Of a DNA stretch of 64,000 nt, positions 1 to 9,293 are shown one piece after another. Each line of letters starts with the position of its first letter. Positions within the stretch are counted from its first letter, which is position 1. Made by a program: the position numbers and the translations under genes. The notes under the pieces were generated by a model. It was not told where the DNA came from, did no database searches, and was given only the letters and a program-made list of their open reading frames with translations. Source of the DNA: Mesorhizobium shangrilense (GTDB taxonomy: Bacteria > Pseudomonadota > Alphaproteobacteria > Rhizobiales > Rhizobiaceae); assembly GCF_040537815.1 (NCBI RefSeq), contig NZ_JBEWSZ010000004.1:1-64000 (forward strand), read 5' to 3'.

Positions 1-381
1 CCAGGAGCGCGACCCCATATTGCCGGTGCCGGCGCCGATCCGCACGCCGGCAAGCGGAAAGACGGTCTCGGCCGGCAGGAAGGTCGCCGCCGCGATGACT
101 GCGTCGTAGCGGCCGTCGCCGGCAGCCTCGATCAATTCCTCTCGCGTGCTGAGATCCGGCTGGTAGAAGAAATGGACGCGGCCGTGTTCGAGGCTGGCCT
201 TGTTGCCGAGTGCGCCCGCATGAAAGCGACCACCCTTCGCTTCGATATGGGCCTGCACTTCGCTGGCATCGGGATTGCCGTCAGCTCCGAACCGCAGGCC
301 GACCAGGTCGCAGATCAGCACGGCGTAGGCGCTCTCAGGGTCGACTGGCTGCATTGCCTGCGTAGTTGTGTTTGCGATCAC
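1..381 (-). CDS. D-isomer 2-hydroxyacid dehydrogenase family protein (5' part, cut by window edge)
   Basis: The visible 127 residues resemble the N-terminal half of a D-isomer-specific 2-hydroxyacid dehydrogenase, an enzyme class that interconverts 2-keto and 2-hydroxy acids with NAD(P)H. What is seen is an alpha/beta N-terminal domain ending in FPLAGVRIGAGTGNMGS, which looks like the lead-in to the dinucleotide-binding domain; the rest lies beyond base 1. A GTG start at 381 follows a GGGGA motif, and an in-frame ATG lies at 354. It is the last visible gene of the operon that starts at the GntR regulator and follows the FAD oxidase by 55 bases. Substrate unknown. The family call is moderate because the catalytic residues are not in view. 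Confidence 0.6.
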   Translation of the reverse strand, partial: MIANTTTQAMQPVDPESAYAVLICDLVGLRFGADGNPDASEVQAHIEAKGGRFHAGALGNKASLEHGRVHFFYQPDLSTREELIEAAGDGRYDAVIAAATFLPAETVFPLAGVRIGAGTGNMGSRSW

Positions 382-436
382 GTCGTTTCCCCAAGCAAGA
401 ACGGAAAGGACTGCCGGTATGGCAGCACGCTCTGAT

Positions 437-1702
437 TCAGAACCTATCCGCCCGGAAGGGTGTCAGATCGATCGCCGGCGGCAGACCAGCGGCAAGCTGC
501 GACACGATCTTGCCGGTGACGGCGCCGCCAATCAGACCCTGATGTCCGTGGCCGAAGGCGTAGATGACGTTCCTCGCCCGCGATGACCGGTCGATGACCG
601 GAATGCTGTCGGGCGTGCCCGGCCGATGTCCCATCCAGCGCGTGACCTCCCCGACCTCCAGTTTCCGGAACATCGGCCGCGCTTGTTTGAGGAGAACATC
701 CGCCCGGTTCATGTTCGCGGGCGCCTTCAGGCCTGCGAATTCGACATTGCCGGCGATCCGCAGCCCGTCTTCCATCGGCGAAGCGACGAACTTGCGGTCG
801 GCCGAAATGGTCTGGATGCGCAGGCCGGTATCGGCGCCCCTGACCATGATGTGGTAGCCGCGCTCGCTCTCGAGCGGAATGCGGTCGCCGAGCTTTCTGG
901 CAAGATCGCCCGACCAGGCGCCGGCGCACAGCACCACGGTTTCGACCGGGATGCGTCCACCGCCTTCAAGCCGCAGTGCTGACGGACCGTTGGCGGCCAT
1001 CTCGAAGCCGATTACTTTTGCCCGGGTAAAGCGAGCGCCCTGACGCGCCGCATGTTCGGCGAGCCTGGCGACAAGCCGGCCGGGATTCGGACACTGCCCC
1101 TGTTCGGGCAGGTAAACAGCGCCCTTGAAGATTGGCGCCAGGGCCGGTTCGAGCTGGCGGATTTCGTCGGCATCGAGGATGTCGACCTTGACGCCATGCT
1201 CGCGCCGCAGCCCGAGGCCATAGGCACCCTTGGACGGCCCATCCACCGTCTCGTGGACGAAGAGCTGGCCACGTTTCTGCAGTAGGTCCTCGCAGCCGGC
1301 CGCCTTGATCAGCGGCTCGTAGCATTCGAATGTGTAGCGATGCAGCGAACGCATCGCCGTCGATATCTCTTCCACACGCGGCTTGCGACTGGCGGCGAGG
1401 AAGCGCAGCAGCCAGGGCAGCGCGTGCGGCAGATAGGCCAGCCGCACGATCAACGGCCCTTCCGGATCGATCAACCATTTCGGCACATTGCGAAGCACGC
1501 CCGGCATCGAATTCGGGATGCAGGATCCCGGGCAGATGCCGCCGGCATTGCCGAAGGAGCACTGCTCCTCCGACCCCGGCAAGGCCGGATCGACCACCTC
1601 CACCGCAAAACCCTGCTCGAGCAGGTAATTCGCGGTGCAGACGCCGATGATGCCGGCGCCGATCACCGTCACCTTGCCGCGCCGGGTGCTTGTCGATGTC
1701 AT
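437..1702 (-). CDS. DadA-like FAD-dependent D-amino acid dehydrogenase/oxidase
   Basis: A 421-residue FAD oxidoreductase of the D-amino-acid dehydrogenase (DadA) family, which oxidises amino or imino acids at C-alpha. The N-terminus carries the Rossmann motif VIGAGIIGV (about residues 12-20), then a FGNAGGICPGS segment. Near the C-terminus lie ESERGYH and GHRPGTPDSIPVI, typical of this family. The start is set at ATG 1702; the reading frame remains open upstream but overlaps the aldolase gene. It lies 25 bases downstream of the aldolase in the same operon. With the proline-racemase-family gene at 8298 it suggests epimerisation then oxidation of a (hydroxy)proline-like compound; this substrate is inferred. 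Confidence 0.85.
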   Translation of the reverse strand: MTSTSTRRGKVTVIGAGIIGVCTANYLLEQGFAVEVVDPALPGSEEQCSFGNAGGICPGSCIPNSMPGVLRNVPKWLIDPEGPLIVRLAYLPHALPWLLRFLAASRKPRVEEISTAMRSLHRYTFECYEPLIKAAGCEDLLQKRGQLFVHETVDGPSKGAYGLGLRREHGVKVDILDADEIRQLEPALAPIFKGAVYLPEQGQCPNPGRLVARLAEHAARQGARFTRAKVIGFEMAANGPSALRLEGGGRIPVETVVLCAGAWSGDLARKLGDRIPLESERGYHIMVRGADTGLRIQTISADRKFVASPMEDGLRIAGNVEFAGLKAPANMNRADVLLKQARPMFRKLEVGEVTRWMGHRPGTPDSIPVIDRSSRARNVIYAFGHGHQGLIGGAVTGKIVSQLAAGLPPAIDLTPFRADRF

Positions 1703-1727
1703 GGCTATCGATCCGGAACGTGGCAAG

Positions 1728-2510
1728 TCAGGGCGCGATCGCGCTCGGCGTGCCGGCGCGGAAAGCCGGCAGCGAACGCGACACCATCTGCTGCAGCATG
1801 CGGAAGTCGGAGAGATAAGCCATGAAGCGATAGCCCATCTTGCGCATGTCGACGCCATAGGCGACCGAGCCGCAATGGATGCCCGGAATGACGCCGGCCT
1901 CCTTGCACTTGGCGGCGATGTATTCGATCGCCTCGTAGACCGCCGGATAGCGCGGATCGAAACCGGGCGCCTCACCCATGGTGACCGCAAGGTCCGACGG
2001 ACCAACGAAGATGGCGTCGAGATTGGGCGTCTTCAGGATGTCTTCGAGATTCTTCACCGCCTGCTCGCTCTCGATCATCGCCATGGTGATGATCGTGTCG
2101 TTGGCGTGCTGGAAATAGTCCGCGCCGGCATAGAGCGAGGCGCGCAGCGGACCGACGCTGCGGCCGCCCTTGGGGAAATAACGGCAGGCCTTGACGAAGG
2201 CGTCTGCTTCCTCGGCGGTGTTGACCATCGGGCAGATTACGCCATAGGCGCCGGCATCGAGCACCTTGCCGATGATCGCCGGATCGTTCCACGGCACACG
2301 CACCATCGGCGTCGTGTCCGTCGTCGAGATCGCCTGCAGCATCGGCACGGCATCGACATAGTCGGTCGCGCCATGCTGGAGATCGATGGTCAGCGCGTCC
2401 CAGCCTTGCTGAGCCATCAGTTCAGCCGAGATAGACGACGGAATGCCGAGCCAACCCGTCACCACTTCGCCGCCGGCGGCCCAGATGTCCTTCACCTTAT
2501 TCTTGCGCAT
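1728..2510 (-). CDS. HpcH/HpaI aldolase family protein
   Basis: 260 residues, the usual length for class II 4-hydroxy-2-oxo-acid aldolases of the HpcH/HpaI/CitE family, which cleave such acids to pyruvate plus an aldehyde. Visible hallmarks are TIDLQHGATDY near residue 45 (catalytic His region), MIESEQAV near residue 140 (metal Glu) and VGPSDLAVTMG near residue 170 (metal Asp). The start is ATG 2510. It sits between a GMC oxidoreductase (17 bases upstream) and the DadA-like oxidase. In this operon it could release pyruvate or a 2-hydroxyacid precursor for the adjacent 2-hydroxyacid dehydrogenase. The exact substrate cannot be read from sequence. Confidence 0.85.
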   Translation of the reverse strand: MRKNKVKDIWAAGGEVVTGWLGIPSSISAELMAQQGWDALTIDLQHGATDYVDAVPMLQAISTTDTTPMVRVPWNDPAIIGKVLDAGAYGVICPMVNTAEEADAFVKACRYFPKGGRSVGPLRASLYAGADYFQHANDTIITMAMIESEQAVKNLEDILKTPNLDAIFVGPSDLAVTMGEAPGFDPRYPAVYEAIEYIAAKCKEAGVIPGIHCGSVAYGVDMRKMGYRFMAYLSDFRMLQQMVSRSLPAFRAGTPSAIAP

Positions 2511-2527
2511 TGCCTTCAGGTCCTTTG

Positions 2528-4222
2528 CTATTGTCGTGAGTTCAAAATCAGGTCCGCCGCTTTTTCAGCGATGGCGATGGTCGTGATGTTGGTGTTGGCG
2601 GCAACGATGGTCGGCATGATCGAGGCATCGACGACCCTAAGGCCTTGCACGCCGCGCACACGGCAATCGGCATCGAGCACCGCCAGCGGATCGCCGTCGG
2701 CGCCCATCTTGCAGGTGCCGGAGACATGCCAGCCCGACCAGACGGATTGCTTGACCCAATCGGCAATCAGCTCTTCACTCCCCAGCATTGCGTGGATGCG
2801 GTCGGTGGTACCGAACTTGCGCCTGAGCAAGGTCTCGCGGAAGAACGGCGCATAGTCGAAGAGATAGGCCGCGGTCGCGGTCTTCACCCAGTTCGACGGC
2901 TTGCGGACGCTAAGCGCGCGAGCCTCGTCGCTGTAGCCGGCCAGGAACCAGGTGTTGACGTGCTGCCGGACATCCGGCGTTTCCATGATCTTGCAAATGC
3001 GCTTGAAGCCATCGACCAGGCGCATCAGGTCGCGACCGTCGGAAGCCAGATTCAGATCGACGATCGGCTCTTCGGTCTGAACGGCCGACTTCAACGTCAC
3101 GGTTCCGCGTGAGTAGGATTTGTTGACGCAGACATTGAGCGCGCCCATCGCCTTGCCAAGCGGATGCCAGCCGGCGCGGTTGACGGGCATCAGCAGCATG
3201 TCACCGGGATGGCAGTCGGCGTAATTGGATGAGTATCTGACACCCAGGAAGATGTGGCGCCGCTGACCAGGCCGCAAGCGCGCGGACTTCTTGAAATGCG
3301 CGCCGACGGCCAGATGCGGATGATCCGTTAGGTTCTCGCCGACGCCGGGGCGGTCGGCGATGACCTCGATGCCCAGCCGCTTCAGCTGCGCCGCCGGCCC
3401 GATGCCGGCGCGAAGCAGGATGGCCGGAGAATGCAGGGCGCCCGCTGAAACGATGGTCTCGTTGGCGCTGTAGGTCTTGGTCCGGCCGGCGATGGTGACC
3501 TTGGCGCCGGTGATGCGTGTTCCCTGGGTCACCAGCCCTTCGACGAAGGCATTGGCGAAGATATGCAGGTTCTTGCGGGCGCGCACGTCGCTGTCGAGAT
3601 AGCCGATCGCTGTCGAAACGCGGCGGTCGTTCTCATTCGACAACGGCAGCGGGAACGAGCCATCCTCGAAGCTGCCATTGTAGTCCGGCCGGTAGGGATA
3701 TTCGCCTTCCGTGGCCTTGAGGACGGATCTGGTGAAACCGGCCCAGTCCTGCGGAAAGACGCGGCGGATCGGAATACGGCCGGTCTTGTTGTGAAGATCG
3801 CCGTCGAAATCGAGATCGCGCTCGAGCTTCTTGAGGTAGGGCAGCATGCCGTCCCATCCCCATCCGGCGAGGCCGAGCCCTTCCCATTCGTCATAGTCGT
3901 GCGGCAGGCCGCGCACCGCGAACTGGCCGTTGATGCTGGAGCCGCCACCCATCACCTTGGCCTGCTCGAGCTTGGCCGTCTTGACCACTTGCGCATTCTG
4001 CTTCGGCGATCGGTTGAAGACGCGCAGTTCCGTCCAGTGGTACTTCGGGTCGAAGTAGGAAAGACCGGGATAGCTGTCGGCGATCACCTCGGGAACATCA
4101 TCCGGCGGGGTGTCGGGCCCGGCCTCGAAAAGCGCCACCTGTTTGGTGCCGTTTTCCGAGAGACGGCTGGCAAGCACGGCTCCGGCCGAACCGCCGCCGA
4201 CAATGATGTAATCGAATTGCAT
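2528..4222 (-). CDS. GMC family FAD oxidoreductase (choline dehydrogenase-like)
   Basis: 564 residues. The N-terminal YIIVGGGSAGAVLASRL (about residues 5-21) is the FAD-binding motif of glucose-methanol-choline oxidoreductases. GGGSSINGQ near residue 92 is the first GMC signature, and SAGALHSPAILLRAGIG near residue 260 is the second. The C-terminus has WHVSGTCKMG with the catalytic His region and an ANTNITTIAIAEKAADL tail. The family oxidises primary alcohols to aldehydes. The next gene upstream is an aldehyde dehydrogenase only 14 bases away, so together they probably oxidise an alcohol to an acid, as BetA/BetB do for choline. The alcohol itself is unknown. Confidence 0.9.
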   Translation of the reverse strand: MQFDYIIVGGGSAGAVLASRLSENGTKQVALFEAGPDTPPDDVPEVIADSYPGLSYFDPKYHWTELRVFNRSPKQNAQVVKTAKLEQAKVMGGGSSINGQFAVRGLPHDYDEWEGLGLAGWGWDGMLPYLKKLERDLDFDGDLHNKTGRIPIRRVFPQDWAGFTRSVLKATEGEYPYRPDYNGSFEDGSFPLPLSNENDRRVSTAIGYLDSDVRARKNLHIFANAFVEGLVTQGTRITGAKVTIAGRTKTYSANETIVSAGALHSPAILLRAGIGPAAQLKRLGIEVIADRPGVGENLTDHPHLAVGAHFKKSARLRPGQRRHIFLGVRYSSNYADCHPGDMLLMPVNRAGWHPLGKAMGALNVCVNKSYSRGTVTLKSAVQTEEPIVDLNLASDGRDLMRLVDGFKRICKIMETPDVRQHVNTWFLAGYSDEARALSVRKPSNWVKTATAAYLFDYAPFFRETLLRRKFGTTDRIHAMLGSEELIADWVKQSVWSGWHVSGTCKMGADGDPLAVLDADCRVRGVQGLRVVDASIMPTIVAANTNITTIAIAEKAADLILNSRQ

Positions 4223-4236
4223 GTGCTTGCGCTCGC

Positions 4237-5715
4237 TCAGGCGTAGTTGGCCCAGATGGCCTTTTGGCGTAGGAACGCCTCGATGCCGGCACGGCCCATG
4301 TCCTTGCCGAAGCCGGACCCCTTGTAGCCGCCGGCCGGATAGGTGAACTCGGGGCCGCGGCCGTGCTGGTTGATCCAGACCATGCCGGCCTCGATCGAAT
4401 CCGCCGCCTTGAGCGCTTTCTTCAGGTCAGTGGTATGGACGCTGGCGGCGAGCCCGTAGACCGGATGCGCCGCCTGGGCGAGGCCTTCGTCGAGATCGGC
4501 AAAGGTACGTACCGTCAGCACCGGACCAAAAAACTCTTCCTTGAAGCCGATATTGTCGTCGGAGACGTTCTCCAGGACCGTCGGGGCATAGAAGCTGCCT
4601 TCGTTGCGGCCTTCCAGCACCGTTCCGCCTGTGACCGCGGACGCGCCCTCACTGATGCTGGCGCGCACCATCGTGTCGATCCGCTCAAGCTGTTTGCGGC
4701 TGATGATCGGAGCAAAGGTCGTCGCCTCGTCCCAGGTCGGTCCTGCCTTGATAGCCTTGGTGCGGGCAATGACGCGCTCGACAAGTTCGTCGGCGATCTT
4801 GTCCTCGACGATCAGCCGCGACCCCGCCGTGCAGACCTGGCCGGCGTTGTCCATGAACGCAGCCGCGACACGGCCCGCCACCACATCGATATCGCCGGCA
4901 TCGGCGAGCACCAGTTGCGGGCTCTTGCCGCCAAGCTCGAGCGTAACAGGCTTGATGCCGGACTGGGCCGCCAGCGTCATGATGGCGGCACCCGTCTGCG
5001 TCGAGCCGGTGAACGAGATCTTCAGGATATCGGGATGGCGCACGATCGCCGCCCCCGTCGTGTGGCCGTAGCCGTTGACGACATTGAAAAGGCCCGCCGG
5101 AACGCCTGCCCTTGCCGCAAGTTCCGCCAGCGCCAGAAGGCTGTGCGGGGTCAGTTCCGACGTCTTCATCACCACCGCATTGCCGGCGGCCAACGCCGGG
5201 GCGAACTTCCATGCCGCCGTGATCATCGGGAAATTCCAGGGGACGATCGCGCCGACAATGCCATAGGGCTCGTGCTTGACGATGCTGAGCGCATTCGCCT
5301 CGGTCGAGGTAACCGTGCCTTCGATCTTGTCGCAGAATTCGGCGTAATAGCGCACGACGCCGGCGGTGCGGACCGCATCGCGGGTGATGGTCATCGAGAT
5401 CAGCCGGCTCGACCCCATCGCCTCCAACTGTCCGAGATAGGTGGCGTTCTCTTCGATCAACCCCGCGAAACGCATGAGCACGGCAGCGCGGTCGCGTGGC
5501 GCGATCTTCGCCCAGCGGCTCTGGGCCAAGGCTTTCTTGGCGGCGTCAACGGCCCGTTGCACCGCGGCCTCGCCACCATCGGCGATCATTCCCATGTGCT
5601 GGAGATCGGAAGGCCGCAAAACCTCGATTTCCGCGCCAGGCAGTTGAACATACTGCCCGCCAATGTGATGCCCCCTTGGAATAGCGACCGTGGCCGGATC
5701 AAAACTTAACGTCAT
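4237..5715 (-). CDS. NAD(P)-dependent aldehyde dehydrogenase
   Basis: 492 residues, full length for the family. VPWNFPMITAAWKFAPALAAG near residue 145 binds the cofactor, VTLELGGKSPQLV near residue 250 carries the general-base Glu, and DNAGQVCTAGSRL near residue 285 the nucleophilic Cys. EEFFGPVLTV and the C-terminal GGYKGSGFGKDMGR complete the pattern. Start ATG 5715. It lies directly upstream of the GMC oxidoreductase, suggesting a two-step alcohol-to-acid oxidation. A strong inverted repeat separates it from the ABC transporter genes upstream, so it may be expressed at a different level. Substrate unknown. Confidence 0.9.
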   Translation of the reverse strand: MTLSFDPATVAIPRGHHIGGQYVQLPGAEIEVLRPSDLQHMGMIADGGEAAVQRAVDAAKKALAQSRWAKIAPRDRAAVLMRFAGLIEENATYLGQLEAMGSSRLISMTITRDAVRTAGVVRYYAEFCDKIEGTVTSTEANALSIVKHEPYGIVGAIVPWNFPMITAAWKFAPALAAGNAVVMKTSELTPHSLLALAELAARAGVPAGLFNVVNGYGHTTGAAIVRHPDILKISFTGSTQTGAAIMTLAAQSGIKPVTLELGGKSPQLVLADAGDIDVVAGRVAAAFMDNAGQVCTAGSRLIVEDKIADELVERVIARTKAIKAGPTWDEATTFAPIISRKQLERIDTMVRASISEGASAVTGGTVLEGRNEGSFYAPTVLENVSDDNIGFKEEFFGPVLTVRTFADLDEGLAQAAHPVYGLAASVHTTDLKKALKAADSIEAGMVWINQHGRGPEFTYPAGGYKGSGFGKDMGRAGIEAFLRQKAIWANYA

Positions 5716-5729
5716 TGATATGTTTCCTT

Positions 5730-5755
5730 ATGCGGCCAGATCGAGGGGGCCGCAT
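5730..5755 (-). other. Intercistronic hairpin between ABC ATPase and aldehyde dehydrogenase
   Basis: ATGCGGCC and GGCCGCAT form a perfect 8-bp inverted repeat with a 10-base loop, inside the 104-base gap between the ABC ATPase stop and the aldehyde dehydrogenase start. There is no following T-run, so a stabilising or attenuating mRNA hairpin is more likely than a full intrinsic terminator. Confidence 0.5.
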
Positions 5756-5819
5756 GAACTGGTGCGGTCCCTCTGCCGACGATGGCCACTTGACTGTTTC
5801 CGCGTGAAGCAGCGTGCCT

Positions 5820-6677
5820 TCAGCACGCCTTCTCCGCTTCACGCGCCTCGAGGAACGGGCGAAGCAGATCCGCCGATTCATGGAAGCGTCCGACAAATGT
5901 CTTCAGACGCGGATGTTCAGGGTGCAGCAGCACCTTGGAGGGCGGGCCCTGCTCGGCGACCCGCCCCTGATCGAGGAACACCACTCGATCAGCGACCTCG
6001 AAGGCAAAGCCCAGTTCATGGGTGACGATCACCATGGTCATGCCGCTCCTGGCCAGTTCGACCATAGCCTTCATGACTTCCCCGACCAGTTCGGGATCGA
6101 GCGCCGACGTCGGTTCGTCGAACAGCATTACCTTCGGCTGCATGGCCATTGCCCGGGCGATCGCCACGCGCTGCTGCTGGCCGCCGGAAAGCTGGCGCGG
6201 ATATTTTTCAACATGCTGGGCCAGACCCATGACATCGAGAAGCTTCAGCGCCGTTTGACGCGCCTGCTCCTTTGGCTCCTTCTTGACGATGACCGGGCCT
6301 TCCATGACGTTCTCGAGCGCGGTCATGTGCGGAAAGAGATTGAACTGCTGGAAGACCATGCCGGTCTTGGAGCGAATGCGGTTGACCTCTTGAACCGGTA
6401 TCTGGGCGCCCTTACCGTCGGCGTGCCTGTTGAACAGCGTCTCGTCATCGATGACGATGCTGCCACTGGTCGGAACATTGAGCAGGTTGATGCAGCGCAG
6501 CAGCGATGTCTTGCCCGATCCGCTGGCACCGATCAGCACCACCACCTCGCCTTCGACGACAGAGAGATCGATGCCGTTCAGAACGCGCTTGTCGCCGAAT
6601 TTGAGACAGATGCCATCCAACCGCAGGACGGGCTTGTCGCTCTTGTCCGGCACAGCGTTTGATTGTGTGGCGTTCAT
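5820..6677 (-). CDS. Polar amino acid ABC transporter ATP-binding protein
   Basis: 285-residue ATPase of the GlnQ/HisP type that powers uptake through the adjacent permease at the inner membrane. Walker A is GASGSGKTS (about residues 53-61). The ABC signature is [16 protein letters not shown], and Walker B is [16 protein letters not shown], followed by the H-loop in VTHELGFA. The start at ATG 6677 is chosen because it overlaps the permease stop by four bases (ATGA). The frame continues open far upstream through the permease gene, but that part is a shadow. It belongs to the three-gene transporter set with the permease and binding protein just upstream. Confidence 0.92.
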   Translation of the reverse strand: MNATQSNAVPDKSDKPVLRLDGICLKFGDKRVLNGIDLSVVEGEVVVLIGASGSGKTSLLRCINLLNVPTSGSIVIDDETLFNRHADGKGAQIPVQEVNRIRSKTGMVFQQFNLFPHMTALENVMEGPVIVKKEPKEQARQTALKLLDVMGLAQHVEKYPRQLSGGQQQRVAIARAMAMQPKVMLFDEPTSALDPELVGEVMKAMVELARSGMTMVIVTHELGFAFEVADRVVFLDQGRVAEQGPPSKVLLHPEHPRLKTFVGRFHESADLLRPFLEAREAEKAC

Positions 6678-7333
6678 TTTACGCTGGCCCCGCTTCTTTC
6701 GAGTTTCCGGGACAGCAGCGTCAACGGAACCAGGATGATCAGGAAGATGACGCCGACGGCGGTGTAAACTTCCATCGGCCGATAGGTGAAACTCGAGATG
6801 TAGCTGGCCTGATAGAGAAGGTCCGGGACCGTGATCATCGACAGAAGCGTCGTGTTCTTCATCTGGATGATCGACTGTCCGGCCAATGGCGGGATCATCT
6901 TGCGAAAAGCTTGCGGCAGTATGATCCGGCGCATGCGCTGGCCATAGGACATGCCGATCGCCGTCGCGGCATCCGTCTGGCCGGGGTCGACCGACTGGAC
7001 GCCGGCGCGCAGGATTTCGGCATAGAACGACCCGACGTAGCAGCTCAGCCCGATGAAGCCGGCCCAGAATTTCGTGACATTGATGCCGGCGAAGATCGGG
7101 AAAGCGTAGTAGACCCACAGCAGCGTGACGAGCAGCGGGATATTGCGGAAGAACTCGACATAGATCTGGCCGAGTACGACCAGCGGCTTGAAGGTGCTCA
7201 GTTGGATAAGCCCGATGAACAGGCCAATCAGCATGCCCGCGCCGATCGTGATGACGGTAAAGTAGAGCGTCATCAGGAGGCCCTGCCAGAGCAGCCCGAT
7301 ATTGTTGGTTATGACAGAGTAGTCGAACAGCAT
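6674..7333 (-). CDS. Polar amino acid ABC transporter permease
   Basis: 219-residue inner-membrane permease of the HisM/GlnP type, with several hydrophobic stretches (about residues 15-45, 60-85 and 170-205). The EAA-like coupling loop is in the region [25 protein letters not shown] 7333 is preferred over an in-frame codon 24 bases upstream because GAGGA lies at good spacing before it. It is the only permease gene in the set, whereas many amino-acid systems have two, so it probably forms a homodimer. Its 3' end overlaps the ATPase start by four bases. Confidence 0.88.
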   Translation of the reverse strand: MLFDYSVITNNIGLLWQGLLMTLYFTVITIGAGMLIGLFIGLIQLSTFKPLVVLGQIYVEFFRNIPLLVTLLWVYYAFPIFAGINVTKFWAGFIGLSCYVGSFYAEILRAGVQSVDPGQTDAATAIGMSYGQRMRRIILPQAFRKMIPPLAGQSIIQMKNTTLLSMITVPDLLYQASYISSFTYRPMEVYTAVGVIFLIILVPLTLLSRKLERSGASVK

Positions 7334-7385
7334 GTTGTCCTCACTGGTGCGATGCACGTCCAGCCTGGGAGACGCGCCAGTGGAA

Positions 7386-7416
7386 GCCTGACCGCCGCGT
7401 CATGCTGCGGCCAGGC
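7386..7416 (-). other. Imperfect hairpin downstream of the amino-acid binding-protein gene
   Basis: GCCTG/CAGGC arms extended by an imperfect CCGCCGC/GCTGCGG pairing lie between the binding-protein stop and the permease start. The position suits an mRNA-stabilising stem that keeps binding-protein message above permease message. There is no T-run. Confidence 0.35.
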
Positions 7417-7424
7417 TGTTGCGA

Positions 7425-8267
7425 TCAGAAGCTGAAGCCAGCCGGCAGGATCGACAGGTCGATGCCGCGGGCTTCCCATGCGCGGGCAAGCTTGCCCTGG
7501 GCGAGGCCGAGCGAACGCTCTTGCAGGATCCAGTTGGTCAGGAAGTTGATGAAGCCGGCATTGCCCGGCTTGCGCGCCACAGCGAGCGTGGCGGGATTGC
7601 GCAGGATCGGCTCAGGCAACGACACGTTGCCGATCTTCTGGTTGGTGATCTGCAGCGCGTCGAAGACCGAGAAGACAACGCCATCGGCGCGGCCAGCCTG
7701 GAGTTCCATCAGTGCCAGGCCGCGATCCTCGACCGGCGTGATCTTGGCTTTCGGCAGCAAGGCCTCGGCCACGACCTGCATGGTGCTGCCCTTCTGCACG
7801 ACGACGGTCTTGTCCGGCGAATTGAGTTCCGCCCACGTCTTGACCGGCTTGCCGGGAGGCGTCAGCACGGCCCAGGCGTCGGTGAACAGCGGCTCCCACA
7901 GATAGTCGACGACAAGGCCGCGCTTCGGGTTCGGGTTGACGCCGATGGCGATGTCGATCTTGTTGGACTGGAAGTCGGCGGCCAGGTTGCCCCATGTCGT
8001 CTCAACGGGCTCAAGTTTGACGCCGAGTTGGGTCGCGATTTCGCCGAGAAATTCGTAGTAGAAGCCGCTCCACTGTCCGGTGGCCGGGTCCTTGATGTAG
8101 CCCGGCTCCTCGCCGGTCATCACCGGCACCTTCAGGACACCGCTGGCGCGGATTTGGTCGATGACGGCGGATGGATTGTCGTCCGCCGAAGCGGCGATAG
8201 GCGCCGTGAGCAGACCGAGGCCAATGGTCAAGGCGGCCATGAACGTACGCATTACTGTCAGTTTCAT
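7425..8267 (-). CDS. Amino acid ABC transporter substrate-binding protein
   Basis: 280 residues with a cleavable signal peptide (about residues 1-28: basic MKLTVMRTF, hydrophobic core, ending near APIAASADD). It is a periplasmic family-3 binding protein. The mature part opens with VIDQIRASGVLKVPVMTGE and includes YEFLGEIATQLGVKLE and IDIAIGVNPNPKRG, the usual ligand-lobe segments. The family binds polar amino acids, opines or related compounds. It is the first gene of the transporter set, 30 bases after the racemase gene. That linkage suggests a proline- or hydroxyproline-like ligand, which is inference only. Confidence 0.88.
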   Translation of the reverse strand: MKLTVMRTFMAALTIGLGLLTAPIAASADDNPSAVIDQIRASGVLKVPVMTGEEPGYIKDPATGQWSGFYYEFLGEIATQLGVKLEPVETTWGNLAADFQSNKIDIAIGVNPNPKRGLVVDYLWEPLFTDAWAVLTPPGKPVKTWAELNSPDKTVVVQKGSTMQVVAEALLPKAKITPVEDRGLALMELQAGRADGVVFSVFDALQITNQKIGNVSLPEPILRNPATLAVARKPGNAGFINFLTNWILQERSLGLAQGKLARAWEARGIDLSILPAGFSF

Positions 8268-8297
8268 TTCATTCCCCTTTTCTGAGTTATTGGGTGG

Positions 8298-9290
8298 TTA
8301 CCGGCTTAGGAAGCCCTGCGAGAGGGGGTCGCCGTTCTCGAAGTAGATTGTCTGGGTCGAAGTGATGAAGGCGGAGCCTTCGATCTCGATGATCATCGCC
8401 TCGCGGCCATCCTCCTTGACGCGCCGTCGCAGGCGCGCCTCGAACGGAATGCCGAAGATATTTTTTGCATGGTAGGTTTGATCGGGGCCGATCAGGCGCT
8501 TCTCCAACAGATATGTCAGGCGCGCCGAAGTCCCCGTGCCGCAAGGCGAACGGTCGAACTTGTTCGATTCCAGCACCAGAAAATGCGTCGCCGACGTCTC
8601 GCTGTCGGCGTCATAGAAAAGCACGCTCGGCGCGGCGGCCCCGGCCAACAGCGGCAGATCCTTCGTCGCCGCCTTGATCGCGTCCTTGATCGTGGCGCCG
8701 GCCTGCATCAAGGCCGACGCGTTGTCCGGGACAAGCTGGAAGCCAAGCGAGGCCGCGTCGACCAGCGCATACCACATGCCGGCATAGACGATGGCGGCAT
8801 CAACCGTGCCGACGCCTTCGACGGCAACGCTCAGATGCTCCAGCCCGACATAGCTTGGCACGTTGGCAATCCGCACCCGATCGAGGGAGCCGTTCTGGTT
8901 CCAGCGCAGATGAGCCGTCACGATGCCGGCCGGCGTTTCCAGCGTGAAGCTGTCACCCGTTTCAGCGCTGATCTGCCCGCTAAAGGCCAGCGTCCTGGCA
9001 AAGCCGATCGTGCCGTGACCGCACATGTCGAGGTAGACATAGGACGAGATGAAGAACGCGCCATAGTCGGCGACATCCGAGGCGACCGGGACCAGACCGA
9101 CCATGGCCGCATGACCTCGCGGCTCGTGCAGCAGCGCTGGGCGCAGATGATCGAAATGCCGGCGAAAATGGTCCCGCTTCTCCCGCACGGTCGAGCCGGC
9201 AAGTCTTGGGACGCCGTTGAGAATAACCCGCGTAGGGTGACCGGCGGTATGGGAATCAATGACACTGAACGCTGACGAGAAGGTGGACAC
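8298..9290 (-). CDS. Proline racemase / 4-hydroxyproline epimerase family protein
   Basis: 330 residues of the proline racemase superfamily, which invert C-alpha of proline or hydroxyproline by a two-cysteine acid-base mechanism, or dehydrate trans-3-hydroxyproline. Both cysteine motifs are intact: DMCGHGTIGF near residue 90 and RSPCGTGTSA near residue 250. Two cysteines favour racemase/epimerase over dehydratase activity. FSVIDSHTAGHPTRV opens the protein as in the family. The gene starts four bases after the GntR stop and leads the catabolic genes of the operon. Paired with the DadA-like oxidase at 437-1702 it resembles hydroxyproline degradation, but the hydroxyproline-specific deaminase is not in view. 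Confidence 0.85.
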   Translation of the reverse strand: MSTFSSAFSVIDSHTAGHPTRVILNGVPRLAGSTVREKRDHFRRHFDHLRPALLHEPRGHAAMVGLVPVASDVADYGAFFISSYVYLDMCGHGTIGFARTLAFSGQISAETGDSFTLETPAGIVTAHLRWNQNGSLDRVRIANVPSYVGLEHLSVAVEGVGTVDAAIVYAGMWYALVDAASLGFQLVPDNASALMQAGATIKDAIKAATKDLPLLAGAAAPSVLFYDADSETSATHFLVLESNKFDRSPCGTGTSARLTYLLEKRLIGPDQTYHAKNIFGIPFEARLRRRVKEDGREAMIIEIEGSAFITSTQTIYFENGDPLSQGFLSR

Positions 9291-9293
9291 GAC

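Noticed and set aside
2645..5709. Long plus-strand open frames such as 4363-5709 opposite the GMC and aldehyde dehydrogenase genes
   Set aside because: They are antisense shadows of strongly conserved enzymes in high-GC sequence; their translations are Arg/His/Asp-rich with no domain.
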